A DNA stretch of 64,000 nucleotides from NCBI GenBank assembly GCA_032622095.1, contig CP136065.1, positions 205,012,151 through 205,076,150 of the forward strand. The letters run 5' to 3'. The first letter of the stretch is position 1. Every line of letters begins with the position of its first letter. The notes below the pieces were generated by a model. The model was not told where the DNA came from, did no database searches, and saw only the letters and a list, made by a program, of their open reading frames with translations. Both the position numbers and the translations under genes were made by a program. Source of the DNA: Siphonodentalium dalli (taxonomy: Eukaryota; Mollusca; Scaphopoda; Gadilida; Siphonodentaliidae). Positions 36,125-47,668 of this stretch are shown piece by piece.

Positions 36125-38290
36125 TAATATCCTTACCGCCCCAATGCGAGTGATATGAATCCCCTAATGTGGCACCATGTTTGTCGCGTGGTGTGGTGTA
36201 GGAGTCCTCGTGGTACTATGGCGGCCGTATCACGTGAGACATCGACCTGCGGATACGGCTTAGCTCGTGGTCCACTTTGGTCCTACATCTCTTCAAGGCG
36301 GGTGGTTGAATTGACTCGGCTGAATAAGCTAGTCAGGTCTCTCCACAGTCTGGGTGAACGTCGACTCTATATTTGAAATATAGAGTCTGGAGCTTATGTA
36401 GCCAAAACCATTTCTATTCAGCGAAGAGCTTCCCCAAAATGACGTCACGGATTTAAAAAAATACATCGATGATTGACAGGTGTCCCCACGTGTTATTTGT
36501 TGTGCTTCGCAATAATAGTAATGGCCTGTGTCGCGACATCAAATTACAGCAGATAATATTTGTCGTGTGTGCGACTATTCTTTTTCGGGAGATGAACTCG
36601 CTGCATCACCCGGAAAGCTGCATCCGAGAGCAAAAAATAAGGTCGTCATCAAAAATGATGCTTTAGAACTATTTAAAAGCATAAAATTAAGTCATTTCCT
36701 CGGTGTTAACTTTCAGATGACTTTTTTACGACAAATAATTTGATTTGCAAACCATGGTACAATAAAGTAAATCAAATACACGGACGTGAGTGAGTTCTAT
36801 TTATATTTATGGGAGGCCAAGTTGGTACCATGCGCAGGCCTATCTATCAGGTCTAGCACATCCTTCAAATTAATCCGAATCGTACCGAATATATAATTTC
36901 GAAGCCATTGTTTCTGTCTGTTGTATTTGCAAGCATCGCTTTCGATCGTAGAAATTCCGCTCTGTTACTATATTTAGAGGTGACATTATGGGAGTCTAGC
37001 TCCGCCCACTGACACTTGTTTATTAACCCATACGGTTTCATTGGACGGAAAATAATTTACGCAATCAATCAGATTACGGAATCCCGAGGACTTGGAAATG
37101 AAATATCGATGTTATCCGTCAGACCTTATATTCAATGTTGTAATGAATATTTAGGTATGAGTTTACTCAGACTGGTCTCTCCAGTGTTTCAAAAAATAAA
37201 TGCATGTCATCTGTGGTATTGTTCTTCTGGCGTTTACAGTTTTTCTATTTATCCATGTATATTGTTTGTGCCGTTTCATGTGTCTTTGAATTTCGTCTTG
37301 TTGAATGTTTGAATCTAGTACTGTTCATGCCTGTCACACGTTGGGGAGGTATCGGAAACTGCAATACTCAGTGGTTAAACGGGTCTTTGTCCGACCATAA
37401 TTCGAATGGTAGTCCGTGGCGACTGCTGGGCTAGTTGTCGATTATTTGCATTTCACATGGCAATCAAACTAAGCAACAACGGTTTCAATATATAAATGAT
37501 TCTTAGATTTCATCCCAGTGCCAAAAACCTTCTATGTTTGTCATTGACAAAATGCTGCATGGTATACAGCTGGATAATTTAAATATATCAAGCCAATAAG
37601 GACTGGGCAGCAAATAGCTCTTTCCTGATAGAATGTTAAACAAAGATCGATCTGACGCAACTGCATTTAACGTCTCTCCACAAACACATGTGTTGGTTAC
37701 TCCTAACAATATTATTTGAAAAGTAGCATGGCTGTGTTGAGAACCCATGATATATCTGATTCGTCTGAATCTGAGATTGGCCGAGGGAGTCACAAATGCC
37801 CATGGAATGTCCACAACAATTGATGGTAAGAAACTACTATTACTGAGCTATGTTCTAACCTTCAACCGTAGTTGAATATTGGATAGTGGGTACATGAAAC
37901 TTCAGTTACTACACTGGTACCACCCTTTTGCGATGTTTAATTGTCAAAAGAATGGACATTGACAAGAGAATTTCAAGCACAATTACATCATATGTACGCG
38001 GTGTTCTTATCCAGGTCATGACCACACGAATTGCTCACAACCAAAAAGTGTTCGAACTCTCTCGGTGCACACTCGACCAATTGCTGACTATAAATTTAAA
38101 GTACAAAACATCAAATCGGAGAAGCAACTATCATATCCAGACGTTCAGGCAATTGCTGGACCACGAAAGTCAACTGGACATCGCACATTTCCGGTGATTG
38201 TGTCCACAAGGAAATGCGTTGAAGCCAGAATTCAGACAGAGGGTCAACCAAAATGTCGTCAGTATATCACTAGCAACTCAAGTTGAAGAT
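36125..38290 (+). repeat. Duplicated region, copy 2 (LINE ORF1-bearing)
   Basis: Second copy of the 34790-36122 region. It includes the empty version of the hairpin element's site near 37395-37410. About 850 bp in 36380-37220 has no counterpart in copy 1 and was not identified; it begins near a small perfect palindrome, 'gactctatatttgaaatatagagtc' (36362-36386). Confidence 0.72.
37930..38286 (+). pseudogene. LINE ORF1 (gag-like) zinc-knuckle fragment, copy 2
   Basis: R-C-F-N-C-Q-K-N-G-H is readable after allowing a one-base deletion at about 37936. It is followed by a stop (37960-37962) and then 107 open codons to 38286. Knuckle 2, CTRCSYPGHDHTNC (37993-38034), is an intact C-x2-C-x4-H-x4-C motif. 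The downstream segment VQNIKSEKQLSYPDVQ matches the 'IKxxxxxSYpxA' region that follows the knuckles in Jockey/I-type LINE ORF1 proteins. It is paralogous to 35941-36120. The element's endonuclease and reverse transcriptase do not follow, so it is a truncated, decayed copy. Confidence 0.72.
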
Positions 38291-38893
38291 ACCGATATTG
38301 CTTCTGCTCATGGACGCATCTACTCAATTTGAGACAGTTGCTCCAAAACAATCTGACCAAGTTGAACCAGTTGCTCCCAAATAATCTATTCACATTGAGC
38401 ACGTTGCTGCAAAACAATCCCCAAATATCTCAAACAGTTTGACTCTCATAAACTGAGGTTGAAATTTGAGTTTGCAAAGTTTGACACGATGCTGGAATAG
38501 AAACGTTTAACTTTGAAAGACATCGAGTATTTGTGGATTGAAGCTGTTTCACCCACCCGACCATCAACTTGACGCATTTATAAAAGCTCACGCCAGATTC
38601 ATCAAATAATAAATATTTTGTCAAATGTAAAATCCGACATTAGAAACTAATTTACATATCTCGATGTGAAGCTTTGGTAATTATATTTGTATTTATTTGC
38701 TATTGATTATGTATTCCGCCTGTATTTTGGTACTAATTTTATGCTTTTCATATTTATGTTTTCACTCTAGGAAACGTGTCCTCTTGTATGCTTTTATTTG
38801 TACATTGCTCATTGTTTAGTTTCACACACTGTCTGCTTTGTATACACTTTTGCTTCGCTACGATAGTTTTTGACTACATGAGTCTGTTCTTAC
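38291..38893. other. No gene recognised
   Basis: Repeated 'agttgctcc' / 'acgttgctgc' motifs with 'aaaacaatc' near 38337-38425; otherwise nothing identified. Confidence 0.5.
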
Positions 38894-39312
38894 CCCTTTC
38901 ATGACGGGAGCTTCTTGACTTTTTGCGAAAGCCCTGTGCCAATGCATTCTCTTATATATGCGAGTCAACCATTGCTCGCCTCGCATATATAAGAGAATAC
39001 ATTGGCCTAATAACTTTTATATTATTTTTTATAAAAATAATTCAAAATTGTTAAAGAATGTAAGAAAGAATGATAAAAAAAATGTTAAAAATTGTAAGAA
39101 ACAAATGATAAAAATTGATAAAGAATGAAAGAAAAAATTATAAAAAATTATAAAAATTATTAAAGAATGTAAGAAAAATTGATAAACAAAATTTCAAGCC
39201 ACTGCGTTCTCTTATATATTCGAGGCGACCTATGGTCGACTCGCATATATTAGATAATGCATTGGCACAGAATCTTTAATGTTGCGCCAGCGCAGCTCCC
39301 GTCATGACAGGG
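38894..39312. mobile_element. TTAA element with two internal hairpins (CCCTTT ends)
   Basis: The left end CCCTTTCATGACGGGAGC (after TTAC) and the right end GCTCCCGTCATGACAGGG (before TTAA, 39313-39316) form an 18-bp inverted repeat with one mismatch. CCC ends and TTAA are piggyBac-like. Inside are two ~69-bp near-perfect hairpins (38938-39006 and 39198-39266) separated by AT-rich 'gttaaagaatgtaag' direct repeats. Confidence 0.85.
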
Positions 39313-39378
39313 TTAATCGTGATATGGCCTAGCGACTGAAACGACGTTAAACACACAATCAATCAATCAATCAATCAA
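39313..39378 (+). repeat. LINE/SINE-like 3' tail with (CAAT)n
   Basis: 'gcgactgaaacgacgttaaacacacaat' followed by five or six CAAT units. A related tail, 'acgactgaaatgacattagac' with (CAAT)n, lies at 58425-58490. This 'acgttaaac' plus short tandem tail is a common 3' end of mollusc SINEs and LINEs in my recollection. Confidence 0.6.
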
Positions 39379-39945
39379 ACATCGAATGTTCAATACAAAA
39401 AATGTAGAAATTCTTATCCAATGATAGAAGGCAACGAAGACGCATCGCATGGCGTCAAACATACGCGAAAAATAATCTAAAGACAAAAGGAGAAGAATAA
39501 AAAGAAAAGAAAAAAATAGACAAAAAGAGAGCGAAGAAGAAAGAGTGTACAGAGAAAACAAAATCGTCAAACACAAAAACTATATAGCATGGAAATTCAT
39601 AATAATAATGTGGTGACAACGCGTCGACATACAACAGACGAATGGTAATTAAAAGACAAAAATTAGAAGACAAAAAATGGACAGAGAAAGAGAGTCAGAG
39701 ATAGAGAAAATAGGATAGCAAAGTTTATAGCAAAGTTTTCTTCAACTACAATGACTCTATAAAACAGATCCTGTTTTTCTCAAATGATGAACGGGGCACA
39801 ATTGTAATAACATGGTAACAAAAATGCGGATGACGTCAAATAGTAGAAGAAGAGATATAAAAGAAAAAAAGGGGGGAAAGGGGGGGGGGGGACATAAATG
39901 GACAGAGCGAAGAAAAGAAATCACCAAACGGGGGTACATTTGTTG
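39379..39945 (+). repeat. Purine-rich tract
   Basis: The plus strand is strongly purine-biased over about 39470-39560 and 39660-39700, with a G run at about 39871-39891. The frames here on the minus strand are low-complexity (Ser/Phe/Leu-rich) and not credible genes. Confidence 0.6.
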
Positions 39946-40862
39946 TCTACTATATATTTTGAAACTTCCCTATATATGTGTGTATGTCCTTTATAGACTC
40001 GAAAACGGCTCGACCGATTGAGCCCAAACATGCTGTGCAAGGGTAAAAAACCACCGGAAGTGTCATCGGACCATTCGCGAGCCCGTGCAACCACTCCTTC
40101 GCCCTTCAACTGCCATCGAAATGGGGATTGATGGGTTAATCGCGTGATAATTAATGAGCGTTTGTATATGACGCGTCGCTATTAAAGAGCGTTTATCTAC
40201 TTTAGTGAAAATATACGGCATTTGACCGTCTCGGAAACTGGGGATATCGAGACGAAAACTGCTGGGCCGATTGAACCCAAACTTGCCGTGTAAGGGTAAA
40301 AGGCCACAGGTAGTGCACACGGACCATTCGCGAGCCCGTGCGACCACTCTTTCACCCTCCAACTGCCACCGCAATGGGGATTGATGGGTTAATCGTGTGA
40401 TAATTAATGAGCGTTTGTATATGATGCGTCGCTATTAAAGATCGTTTATCTACTTTAGTGAAAATATACGGCAGGTCAAAACTGGGGATATCGAGACGCA
40501 ATTTCGTACTTACGGGTTCCAAGGGACGGGGGAGATTTCGTCGGGTCAGTTTGTCCACCCGAGGTGACCTTGACCTTGAAACGGGTACCCACAAATGACC
40601 TTGGGCGATATCTCGGTAGTCAGCGGTGACATCGATGTGAATTTTTTTTTATGTATGGTCAACTCGGGACGGGAAATATTTTTGTCCGGTTATTTTGTCC
40701 ACCCAACATGACCTGGACACGGGTACCCGCAAATGACCTTGGGTGATATTTCGGGCATCAGCGGTGGCAGCAATGTACGGGGTTACCTTGAAAAACTAAA
40801 ATTAATGGATCGACCAAAGCCATGGGACCAATCCCGCCAGTGGAGGGTTAATCTGCTAGTAT
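39946..40862 (+). mobile_element. Helitron-like element, 917 bp
   Basis: Starts TCTACTATATATTTTGAAAC and ends CTGCTAG followed by T. Its 5' end matches those of 12654-12966 and 19166-19827. It contains a ~245-bp tandem duplication (from about 40009 and 40254; 'accattcgcgagcccgtgc' at 40069 and 40321) and a second pair of units with 'gtccaccc' and 'aatgaccttggg' near 40552 and 40697. The base before the 5' TC is G rather than A. Confidence 0.75.
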
Positions 40863-41359
40863 GCTATATATTCTCTGATCCATTTTAATACAGACATATT
40901 TACAAAAGACAAAATAAAAAATATATATACTATATACGTGCAGCCTCCAGATGACATACATATATCACCATCATATTCACCATTCTCATCGCCATCATTG
41001 TCGTCGTCTTCGTCGTGTTCATCAATTCGGTCAGGGGGGGGGGGCGTAATAAAACAAATTGCAGGAAGGTATGCCGGGGTGGGAGGATGGGTGGCCCGAG
41101 GGGCAAAAAAATCGTTTTTTACAATCTCATGCAATTTTTTTACTAAAGACCTTTTGTGCCCTTATTTGACATTTGTAACAGTTTAAAACATATTATAAGA
41201 ATTTATAAAAGCAAAAACACCATATTTATGTTACTGGGACCTCATATGGGCCTCCGTGGAGATAACATTAAGCTATGGCATGTTGCATATGGGACGGGGG
41301 AGTGAAAAAAAATCCTTGCCGACACCCTTCGGAAAGAAGCTTCGAGAAATGTAAAACTG
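40863..41359. other. No gene recognised
   Basis: Contains a G run at 41033-41043 and CATCATCG-like simple sequence at about 40967-41020. Confidence 0.5.
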
Positions 41360-42370
41360 AAATAAATAAACTTGTCTTGATGTAACTAAAGTCTAGATCA
41401 TTGTGTGCATGGAAAAGGAGTGAGCAACTGTCTCAAACATTAATGTGACTATCAATGGCTAGAATATGACTGTCATCACACAGTTCGTCAGTGAATCAAG
41501 CCAATCAGTGAATTATTTGCATGTCTATCAACTCATATGATCTGTTACTCAACGCCTAAAATATCCAAGTCTGGCATAGTGAATGTTTGTCATTTATTAT
41601 AACAGACGTTGCTCCAGTACATTAACAAAAGTGTTAAGGTATAATGGGCTGGTTGACAGACTAATCGGGAAATGGTTAGAAATTATGGAATTGTGTGTGT
41701 CCTGTACAATGACCTAAGTTTGCATATATAAATAAACTTGTCCTGATGTAGCTAATGCCTAGATCACTGTGTGCAACTGTCTCAAATATTAATGTGACAA
41801 TCAATGGGTAGAACATAACTGTCATCAGTGCATCAAGCCAATCAGTGAATTATTTGCATGTATATCAATTCAGATGATCTCTCACAAGACCTGTAGTATC
41901 CAAGTCTGGCATAGTGCTGTGACTACTTGTCATCTATATATATAAACGAGTAGGATCTGTCCGGATTTTTATCTCAGACCTCTGAACGAGTCCAACCAAA
42001 TTTGGTGATGACTCGGGGTACCCTGGCGGATGTTATAATGGTGTTAGTTTAAAAACAAAAATTAAAACAATATATATAAATCCAAATGTTTCAATGATCA
42101 AAATATGCTTGAAGCTCACAAAACAGCGATTAAATAAAGGCTCTATCTAAGATCAAAATGTGTTCAGAGTGCCACAAAGGGGGCCACATGTGTCTCTGAT
42201 GCTGAATATAGCCTGTTTCAGCTAGTTTTGTATAATAGAAGTCAGTTCTCCAGTAGACTAACACAAGTGGTATGGAATATGTTATATAATGGGTGACAGA
42301 CTAATTAGGAAATAGTTAATTATGAAATTATGTGTATTCTGCACAATGACCTAGGTTTACAGATGATCAG
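41360..42370 (+). repeat. Tandem duplication (~365-bp unit) interrupted by a Helitron
   Basis: Unit 1 (about 41362-41725) and unit 2 (about 41727-42370) share 'aataaacttgtc.tgatgta', 'caagccaatcagtgaattat', 'atccaagtctggcatagtg' and 'tgacagactaat..ggaaat', in order. Unit 2 contains a 293-bp insert (41933-42225) absent from unit 1. Confidence 0.9.
41933..42225 (+). mobile_element. Helitron-like insertion, 293 bp
   Basis: Starts TCTATATATATAAACG after an A and ends CAGCTAG before a T, inserted without target duplication. The empty version in unit 1 reads 'tgtcatttattataac' (near 41588); the filled one reads 'tgtca', then the insert, then 'ttttgtataatag'. A|T insertion with TC...CTAG ends and no duplication is Helitron behaviour. 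No clear 3' hairpin was seen. Confidence 0.82.
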
Positions 42371-43636
42371 CAATTTATGAAACATTTTTTTTCGATTAAA
42401 ACAGCTTCTGAAACAGGTTAAACTGTTGTTTGAACTAAATGAGATAACTCCCAGTTATATATGAGTGATATCTGTAGAGTTTTATGCGATATTAGACCAA
42501 ATTTAGTGAAATTTGGGGGTGGGTGTAAAAAATGGGACTAAACAAATATTTGTTTGCAGATTTGAGGGTGGTGGGTCTCCGAAAATCCCAGATGCAAAAA
42601 AAACGGCATACCTTTCTGCAAATATTTTACTACCCCCCCCCCCCCCGATTCGGTTAGGATTTACCCGTGGATCCCTTTAGCTTGATATACAAATGTATAG
42701 GTAAGAACTAAGACGTGACGCAACACAAAAGTCGCACTGTCGCGCGAGAATTGAGATAGTGACGATGCATGGCGGAACGGAGGGCTGCGGGTTGGGTTGT
42801 CTTTCATCTTTGATTAGTTTATGTTTAGTTAGTGCGTTGTTTGTTACATTATTGATGTCCCGCACGCCACGTTCGACACGCGGGGGCCGACGCCATAATA
42901 TTGCTGCCCGCTCCGTGAATCGGCCTCGGGATTCCACTCGTCCGCCGTCACATTAACATCGACCCGTCCCGCCGAGAGCGCGGCGCCGCGTTTTTACTTC
43001 AATTTTTATAAAGGTGTGACAACGGGATTTAATCTTCTATAGTTTCTAACAAAACCAAACAAGATTCCTCTTTAGGAGATATCTTTCATAGATTGTGGAT
43101 TATATCGGATTATATTAGAAAAGAGCTGTTTGTTTTAAAGTCCTTGGAGAAGACGCCGTTCTGAAGGTTGGTTTTATATACAGTATACTATTCAAACTCG
43201 TCCTTTACTTGAGACCTATAAAACATTTGTTTCTTGTCGTTATATGAGGCTGAAAAATGAATTTCGTTTAATTTTAGTTATTCCGGTATTCAAAATATTC
43301 AAGTTAATTACGCACACCGCGTCAATGTTATCATTATTGTAACAATAAACAATATATAGACACATATATCAACGACAGTGGTGAAATATTACCTTTAGTA
43401 AAATGAACTATTTTTGTTTTTAATTAAGCGTTTTTTTTCGTTTTAAATGTGAAGGTAATGTAACAATGATTTGCATCTATTCACTCGTCTGCATCATGAT
43501 GACATGCTTAACAACGTATAACGTGTGTACTGATAAAGTACTCTACGTATATGTAACACGCAACGTAGGCCGGATGGTGCTTAGAATTGGTGCATGTTGT
43601 GTGAACGAGAAACAACAATTATTTGTGTGCGCAAGT
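42371..43636. other. No gene recognised
   Basis: Contains a C run at about 42632-42646 and a GC-richer patch around 42840-42995. No gene-like frame; the overlapping 65- and 86-codon frames at 42677-42956 are on opposite strands and unrecognised. Confidence 0.5.
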
Positions 43637-44190
43637 ACCAGGGGTGTCTTCCCCACTTTGGTCAAAATTTTCAAAAGTTGAAAATTTCATACCAATTATA
43701 GTTGAAAATGTTTGTTGTAGTTTGATATTCCAACAATTTATTAGTGAGAAAATTGTTGTTTTTAGACAAAAATTTGCATATTTTCCTACCTTTGGTAAAC
43801 ATTTTGGACTGAAATGGTCATCAGTTGGAAATTTACAACCATATGTGGTGTCAGATTGGAATTTCCAACACTTGCAAAGCTTGAAGCCAGTCTATAGATG
43901 CATGCTAGGATTTTGCGATGTTCATGTTCAGATTTCAATATTTTCTCACGCCGGGCCGAACTAAGGTCGGCCGGGGTGTCCTGGTCCCCCACCGTGTCCA
44001 GTAAAAAAATGCTATTTAATTTAATTAAAAAAAATATGGGTATGAATTTGCCTGGAGTTAGACCACTAGATGTTAGGAATTTTGCAATTTTTAGGTTTAT
44101 ATCTCCATTTTTTCTCATACAGTGCCAATTAAACCATTGTCGAACCAGTGGATTCTGGTCCTCCGCTGGTTATATTGGTCACAAGACTAC
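43637..44190 (+). mobile_element. hAT-family fragment lacking clear ends
   Basis: Starts 'caggggtgtcttcccc' and contains the family's 'aaaattttcaaaagttgaaaatt', 'gtcatcagttggaaattt' and 'ctcacgccgggccgaac' blocks, as in 27801-28925. The terminal repeats are missing or decayed and the right boundary is approximate. Confidence 0.7.
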
Positions 44191-44327
44191 TGATCCATTC
44201 AGGATATTCTACCATCCAGACATGTGAGAGAACAGTTGGGGCGCATCATTCGGTGATGAACTAACGAAATATACTTTGAGCAAGATTGTTCCCTATTTCT
44301 ATTTGATCACCCTATATACCGGATATC

Positions 44328-46080
44328 TGGCAAGTTATCGGTTAATAGTGTCACTCCTGTGTGGTTGCGGTCATGTTTGTGTGGGTTTCTATGACACCCG
44401 CACTGTAATGGCCACTAAAAGACACCACAGGGGGCGGTCCGGGCTGTTATATTGTTATATATACATGTAGCTTCATTTGCGGCAAATATTTTCGGCGATA
44501 GCCGCATTTTGTGGGCTAATTGCCAGGCTTCGGTTGGCGATTCGCCCTTGTTTCTTCGTGAACAATATTGTAATTCTATTCGAATCTGACAAGTCAGGGT
44601 TAAGGGTTAATAGCGAAACTTCTGTGTGTGTGGCCGCGACCACCTTCCGTGCGTGTGTGGGTTTTTATGCAGGGATGTGGCTAGAGGGCCTCCGTTGGGG
44701 GGGGTGTTCACCTTGGTAAATTCCAATTGCATCCCCCATTGAATCAGAATCAGACACCAAACACAACTTTTGCATAATTCCATTTGCACCCCCCCCCCTT
44801 AAATCAGAATCACAGACCAAACAAGTTTTGCATAATTCCATTTGCACCCCTTGCACATCAGTCCTCAGGCCTAATATCCTATGTATTCATAAACTATGTT
44901 GTTCTATATGCCCGGTATAAGAAAATTCAGTTACTTTAACCTGAGAATTGCATAAATCCCAACATCGACTAGCCTATATACTCCAGACAAATGCACACGG
45001 CTACGGGTAAGAGACCAGGACATTGTGTCCGTCCATGTTTGTTCAGCCCGGTGTGAGAAAATTTGGAAAACTACACAAGAAAATCTCAAATCCTAGCATC
45101 TAGACTGGCCTCAACTGAAGCTTCCCTAGTGTTGGAAATTTCAAACCTCATACTCCCTCTTAGGTTGGAAAATTCTCCAACTGATTACCATTTCAGTCCA
45201 CAAGTTTGACCGAATGTACTAAACTATTGTTTTGTTAGCAGTTTTAATTAGCAGCTATGTATTGGTCACGGGGGAGGGATAGTGACACACCGGGCCGACC
45301 ATGGTTCGGCCCGATGTTCGAAAATTTTGAAATCTGAACAAGAAAATCGCAAAATCCTACCATCTAGACTAGCCTCAAGTCTTCTTAGAGTTGGAAATTT
45401 CAAACCTGACACCCCCCCACTTAGGTTGGAAAATTTCCAAATGATGACAATTCCAATGACAATGTTGACCAAATGTATGACAATATTGTTTTCTTAAATT
45501 TAGTAGCAGTTCCGACAAGCTTTCCAAGTGTTGGAAATTTCCAACCTGTCACCCCCCTAAGGTTTGAAAATTTCCAACTGATGACCATTCCAACTAATGT
45601 TTTGGCAGGTATGAAATTTCCAACTGTTGAAAAATTTGACCAAAGTTGGGGGGGGGGGGGTGGGTGAGATACCCCCACCCTCTAGCCACATCCCTGTTTC
45701 TATGACACCACGCACTGTTATATGTTGTCAGTAAATCAAACCCAGACACAACAGGGGCGGTCCGGGCTGTGATATAGCTTCATTCGCGGCAACCATTTTA
45801 GGCGATGGCGGCATTTTAAGTCTAATTGCCAGGGTTCGGTGGGCAATTCGCCCTTGTTTCTTCGTGAACAATATTGTAATTCTGGCTGAATCTGACAAGT
45901 TATGGGTTAATGGCGGCATTTCTGTGTGGCCCCGACCACCGTCCGTGCGTATGTAGGTTTCTATGACACCACACACTGTTATATGCGGGCGGCACTAAAT
46001 CAGCCCTGGACACCACAGGGGCGGTTCCGGCTGGTCCGAGATTTGCTTCATTCATGGCAAACAAATTCGTCGATTCCTAG
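44328..46080 (+). repeat. ~260-bp tandem repeat, three units, the middle one interrupted
   Basis: Units begin near 44328, 44587 and 45891 at 'ctg.caagt.a.gggttaa'. Each includes 'gtgggtttctatgacacc' (except where interrupted), 'ccacaggggcggtccgggctg' and 'caattcgcccttgtttcttc'. The second unit contains the hAT element 44670-45696. Without it and one 8-bp duplication the spacing is again about 269 bp. Confidence 0.88.
44670..45696 (-). mobile_element. hAT-type non-autonomous element, 1027 bp
   Basis: Ends CAGGGATGTGGCTAGAGG and CCTCTAGCCACATCCCTG. It is flanked by TTTTTATG (44662-44669) and TTTCTATG (45697-45704), an 8-bp duplication with one later change. The interior is the 27801-28925 family in opposite orientation. 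The neighbouring repeat units at 44385 and 45960 preserve the uninterrupted 'gggtttctatgacacc', the empty site. A G run occupies about 45647-45661. No transposase. Confidence 0.94.
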
Positions 46081-47152
46081 TGCACTACACAAGGGAACGC
46101 GGTCATAGTCACAAACTGCAAAGACAACGAGCAGTCAAATGTGTCCGCCGCCATTTCTTTTCACAAATGGTCGTCACAAAATGGAGCAGTTTGTCTGGAC
46201 TTGTAGTCTCTGCCGACACAATTCAAGAGTTCCAAAAAGAAAAAACAGTTTGATAACTATTTTTGACACAAACGATATTTTCACGATTAACTTTAACATG
46301 CATATATCCATTTCAAACTATATGTGGTATGTGTAAAGTAGTAACAGTCATGCCGACTTATTCACCAAACTGATGATGATACTTAACTTAGTTGACAGTA
46401 TACGAACATGTTTAGTGTAACTCCGTATGCGGTGGCCCAATATTCTAATATATTATATCTCACCTAACTTATCATTACATGTATATACATATATCGAACA
46501 ACATTATAATATACATGTATCGAACAACATTCTAATATACATGTATATCGAACAATATTCTAATATTATAATTTATAGCTCCTTTGTTCATCGAGTCCAG
46601 TTTCGTATACATTGTCACGAAGTAACTCTATATGGGCAAATGAATCGGTGAAATTGTGATGCGAGCGCAATACTCTGGTGGATTTACCAAACGTTTCACT
46701 TCCGCATTGAGTTTTTTTTCTCACTTCCGTGTTTACTGTTCGAAATCATTCTTTCTGAGAATCAAATACAGGCTTTTATAGAGAATCAAGTGCCGACAAA
46801 TACCAAAACTAAACACAAAAGTGTTATTCCAACAATTTGGATAAACATACATGCAGATGGATAATAAAAATGTCACTAGGACTAACAAAAAAATACGTTT
46901 GTTTCCGCTAACGAGCTGAACAAAATTAGGGTAGGTAGGTAGGCTTAACTTGGTTTTTTTGGTTAACTTTTTTTTTTCAGTATCTTTAAAAAATAACTGT
47001 ATAATACTTGTCAATAACCCAAACTATGCACTTCTAAGCCCCAATCATGTTAACCCAGATGACAGAGAAACTATAAACTCCAATTCAATCTTACATATGC
47101 TTTAATATTTACATATATACTAGTCTATATACTAATATAGTCTTTGATAATC
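46081..47152. other. No gene recognised
   Basis: AT-rich. Contains a short tandem repeat, 'atacatgtat.tcgaacaa', three times (about 46480-46560). 'acgtttgtttccgctaac' (46895-46912) recurs inverted at 49280-49300. Confidence 0.5.
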
Positions 47153-47340
47153 CTAATATTTCCCATATGGTCTGGCGACAACTGGAGTCAGTCCAGCACC
47201 ACTGCACTGTTCACATATTGGAGTGACCGTCTTGTACCGATCTCTTAATGATGGCTTCAGAACACCACCTTCACCTCCGCATTCAGTGAAGGATCTAGGT
47301 ATTTTTTTAGGACACCTGTTTTTTGGGCAATGATATGCCA
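47153..47340 (-). pseudogene. Unidentified conserved-looking C-terminal coding fragment
   Basis: About 60 codons on the minus strand ending in a stop, with good protein character: YHCPKNRCPKKIPRSF, then ECGGEGGVLKPSLRDRYKT, then VTPICEQCSGAGLTPVVARP and YGKY-stop. Two CxxxxC/CxxC-type pairs (HCPKNRC and CEQC) suggest metal binding. Further upstream on the same strand the frame enters, at 47387, a hAT-family fragment, so it has no credible beginning in this window. I do not recognise the family. It may be the last exon of a host gene, or the end of a transposon protein. No polyadenylation signal was checked in detail. Confidence 0.45.
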
Positions 47341-47386
47341 AAGGCATAACCCGAAGGCCTGAGCGGAGGAAGGTTTGGGAGGGGTG

Positions 47387-47668
47387 ACCTGAGAATTGCA
47401 TAAATCCCAACATCTACTAGCTACTCCAGACAAATGCACACGGCTACGGGTAAGAGACCAGGACATTGTGTCCGTCCATGTTTGTTCAGCCCGGTGTGAG
47501 AAAATTTGGAAAACTATACAAGAAAATCTCAAATCCTATCATCTAGACTGGCCTCAACTGAAGCTTCCCTAGTGTTGGAAATTTCAAACCTCATACTCCC
47601 TCTTAGGTTGGAAAATTCTCCAACTGATGACCATTTCAGTCCACAAGTTTGACCGAATGTACTAAACT
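47387..47668 (-). mobile_element. hAT-family fragment nearly identical to 44941-45227
   Basis: About 285 bp from 'cctgagaattgcataaatcc' to 'ttgaccgaatgtactaaact' matches 44941-45227 with only about ten differences, including the 'cagcccggtgtgagaaaatt' block. No terminal repeats are present. Confidence 0.88.

Noticed and set aside
34790-38290. Retroviral or LTR-retrotransposon gag
   Set aside because: The CCHC pair with the PNPLRCF lead-in fits non-LTR ORF1 better, and no long terminal repeats, protease or integrase are visible.
39379-39945. Ser/Phe-rich minus-strand frames as membrane proteins
   Set aside because: They derive from a purine-rich low-complexity tract.
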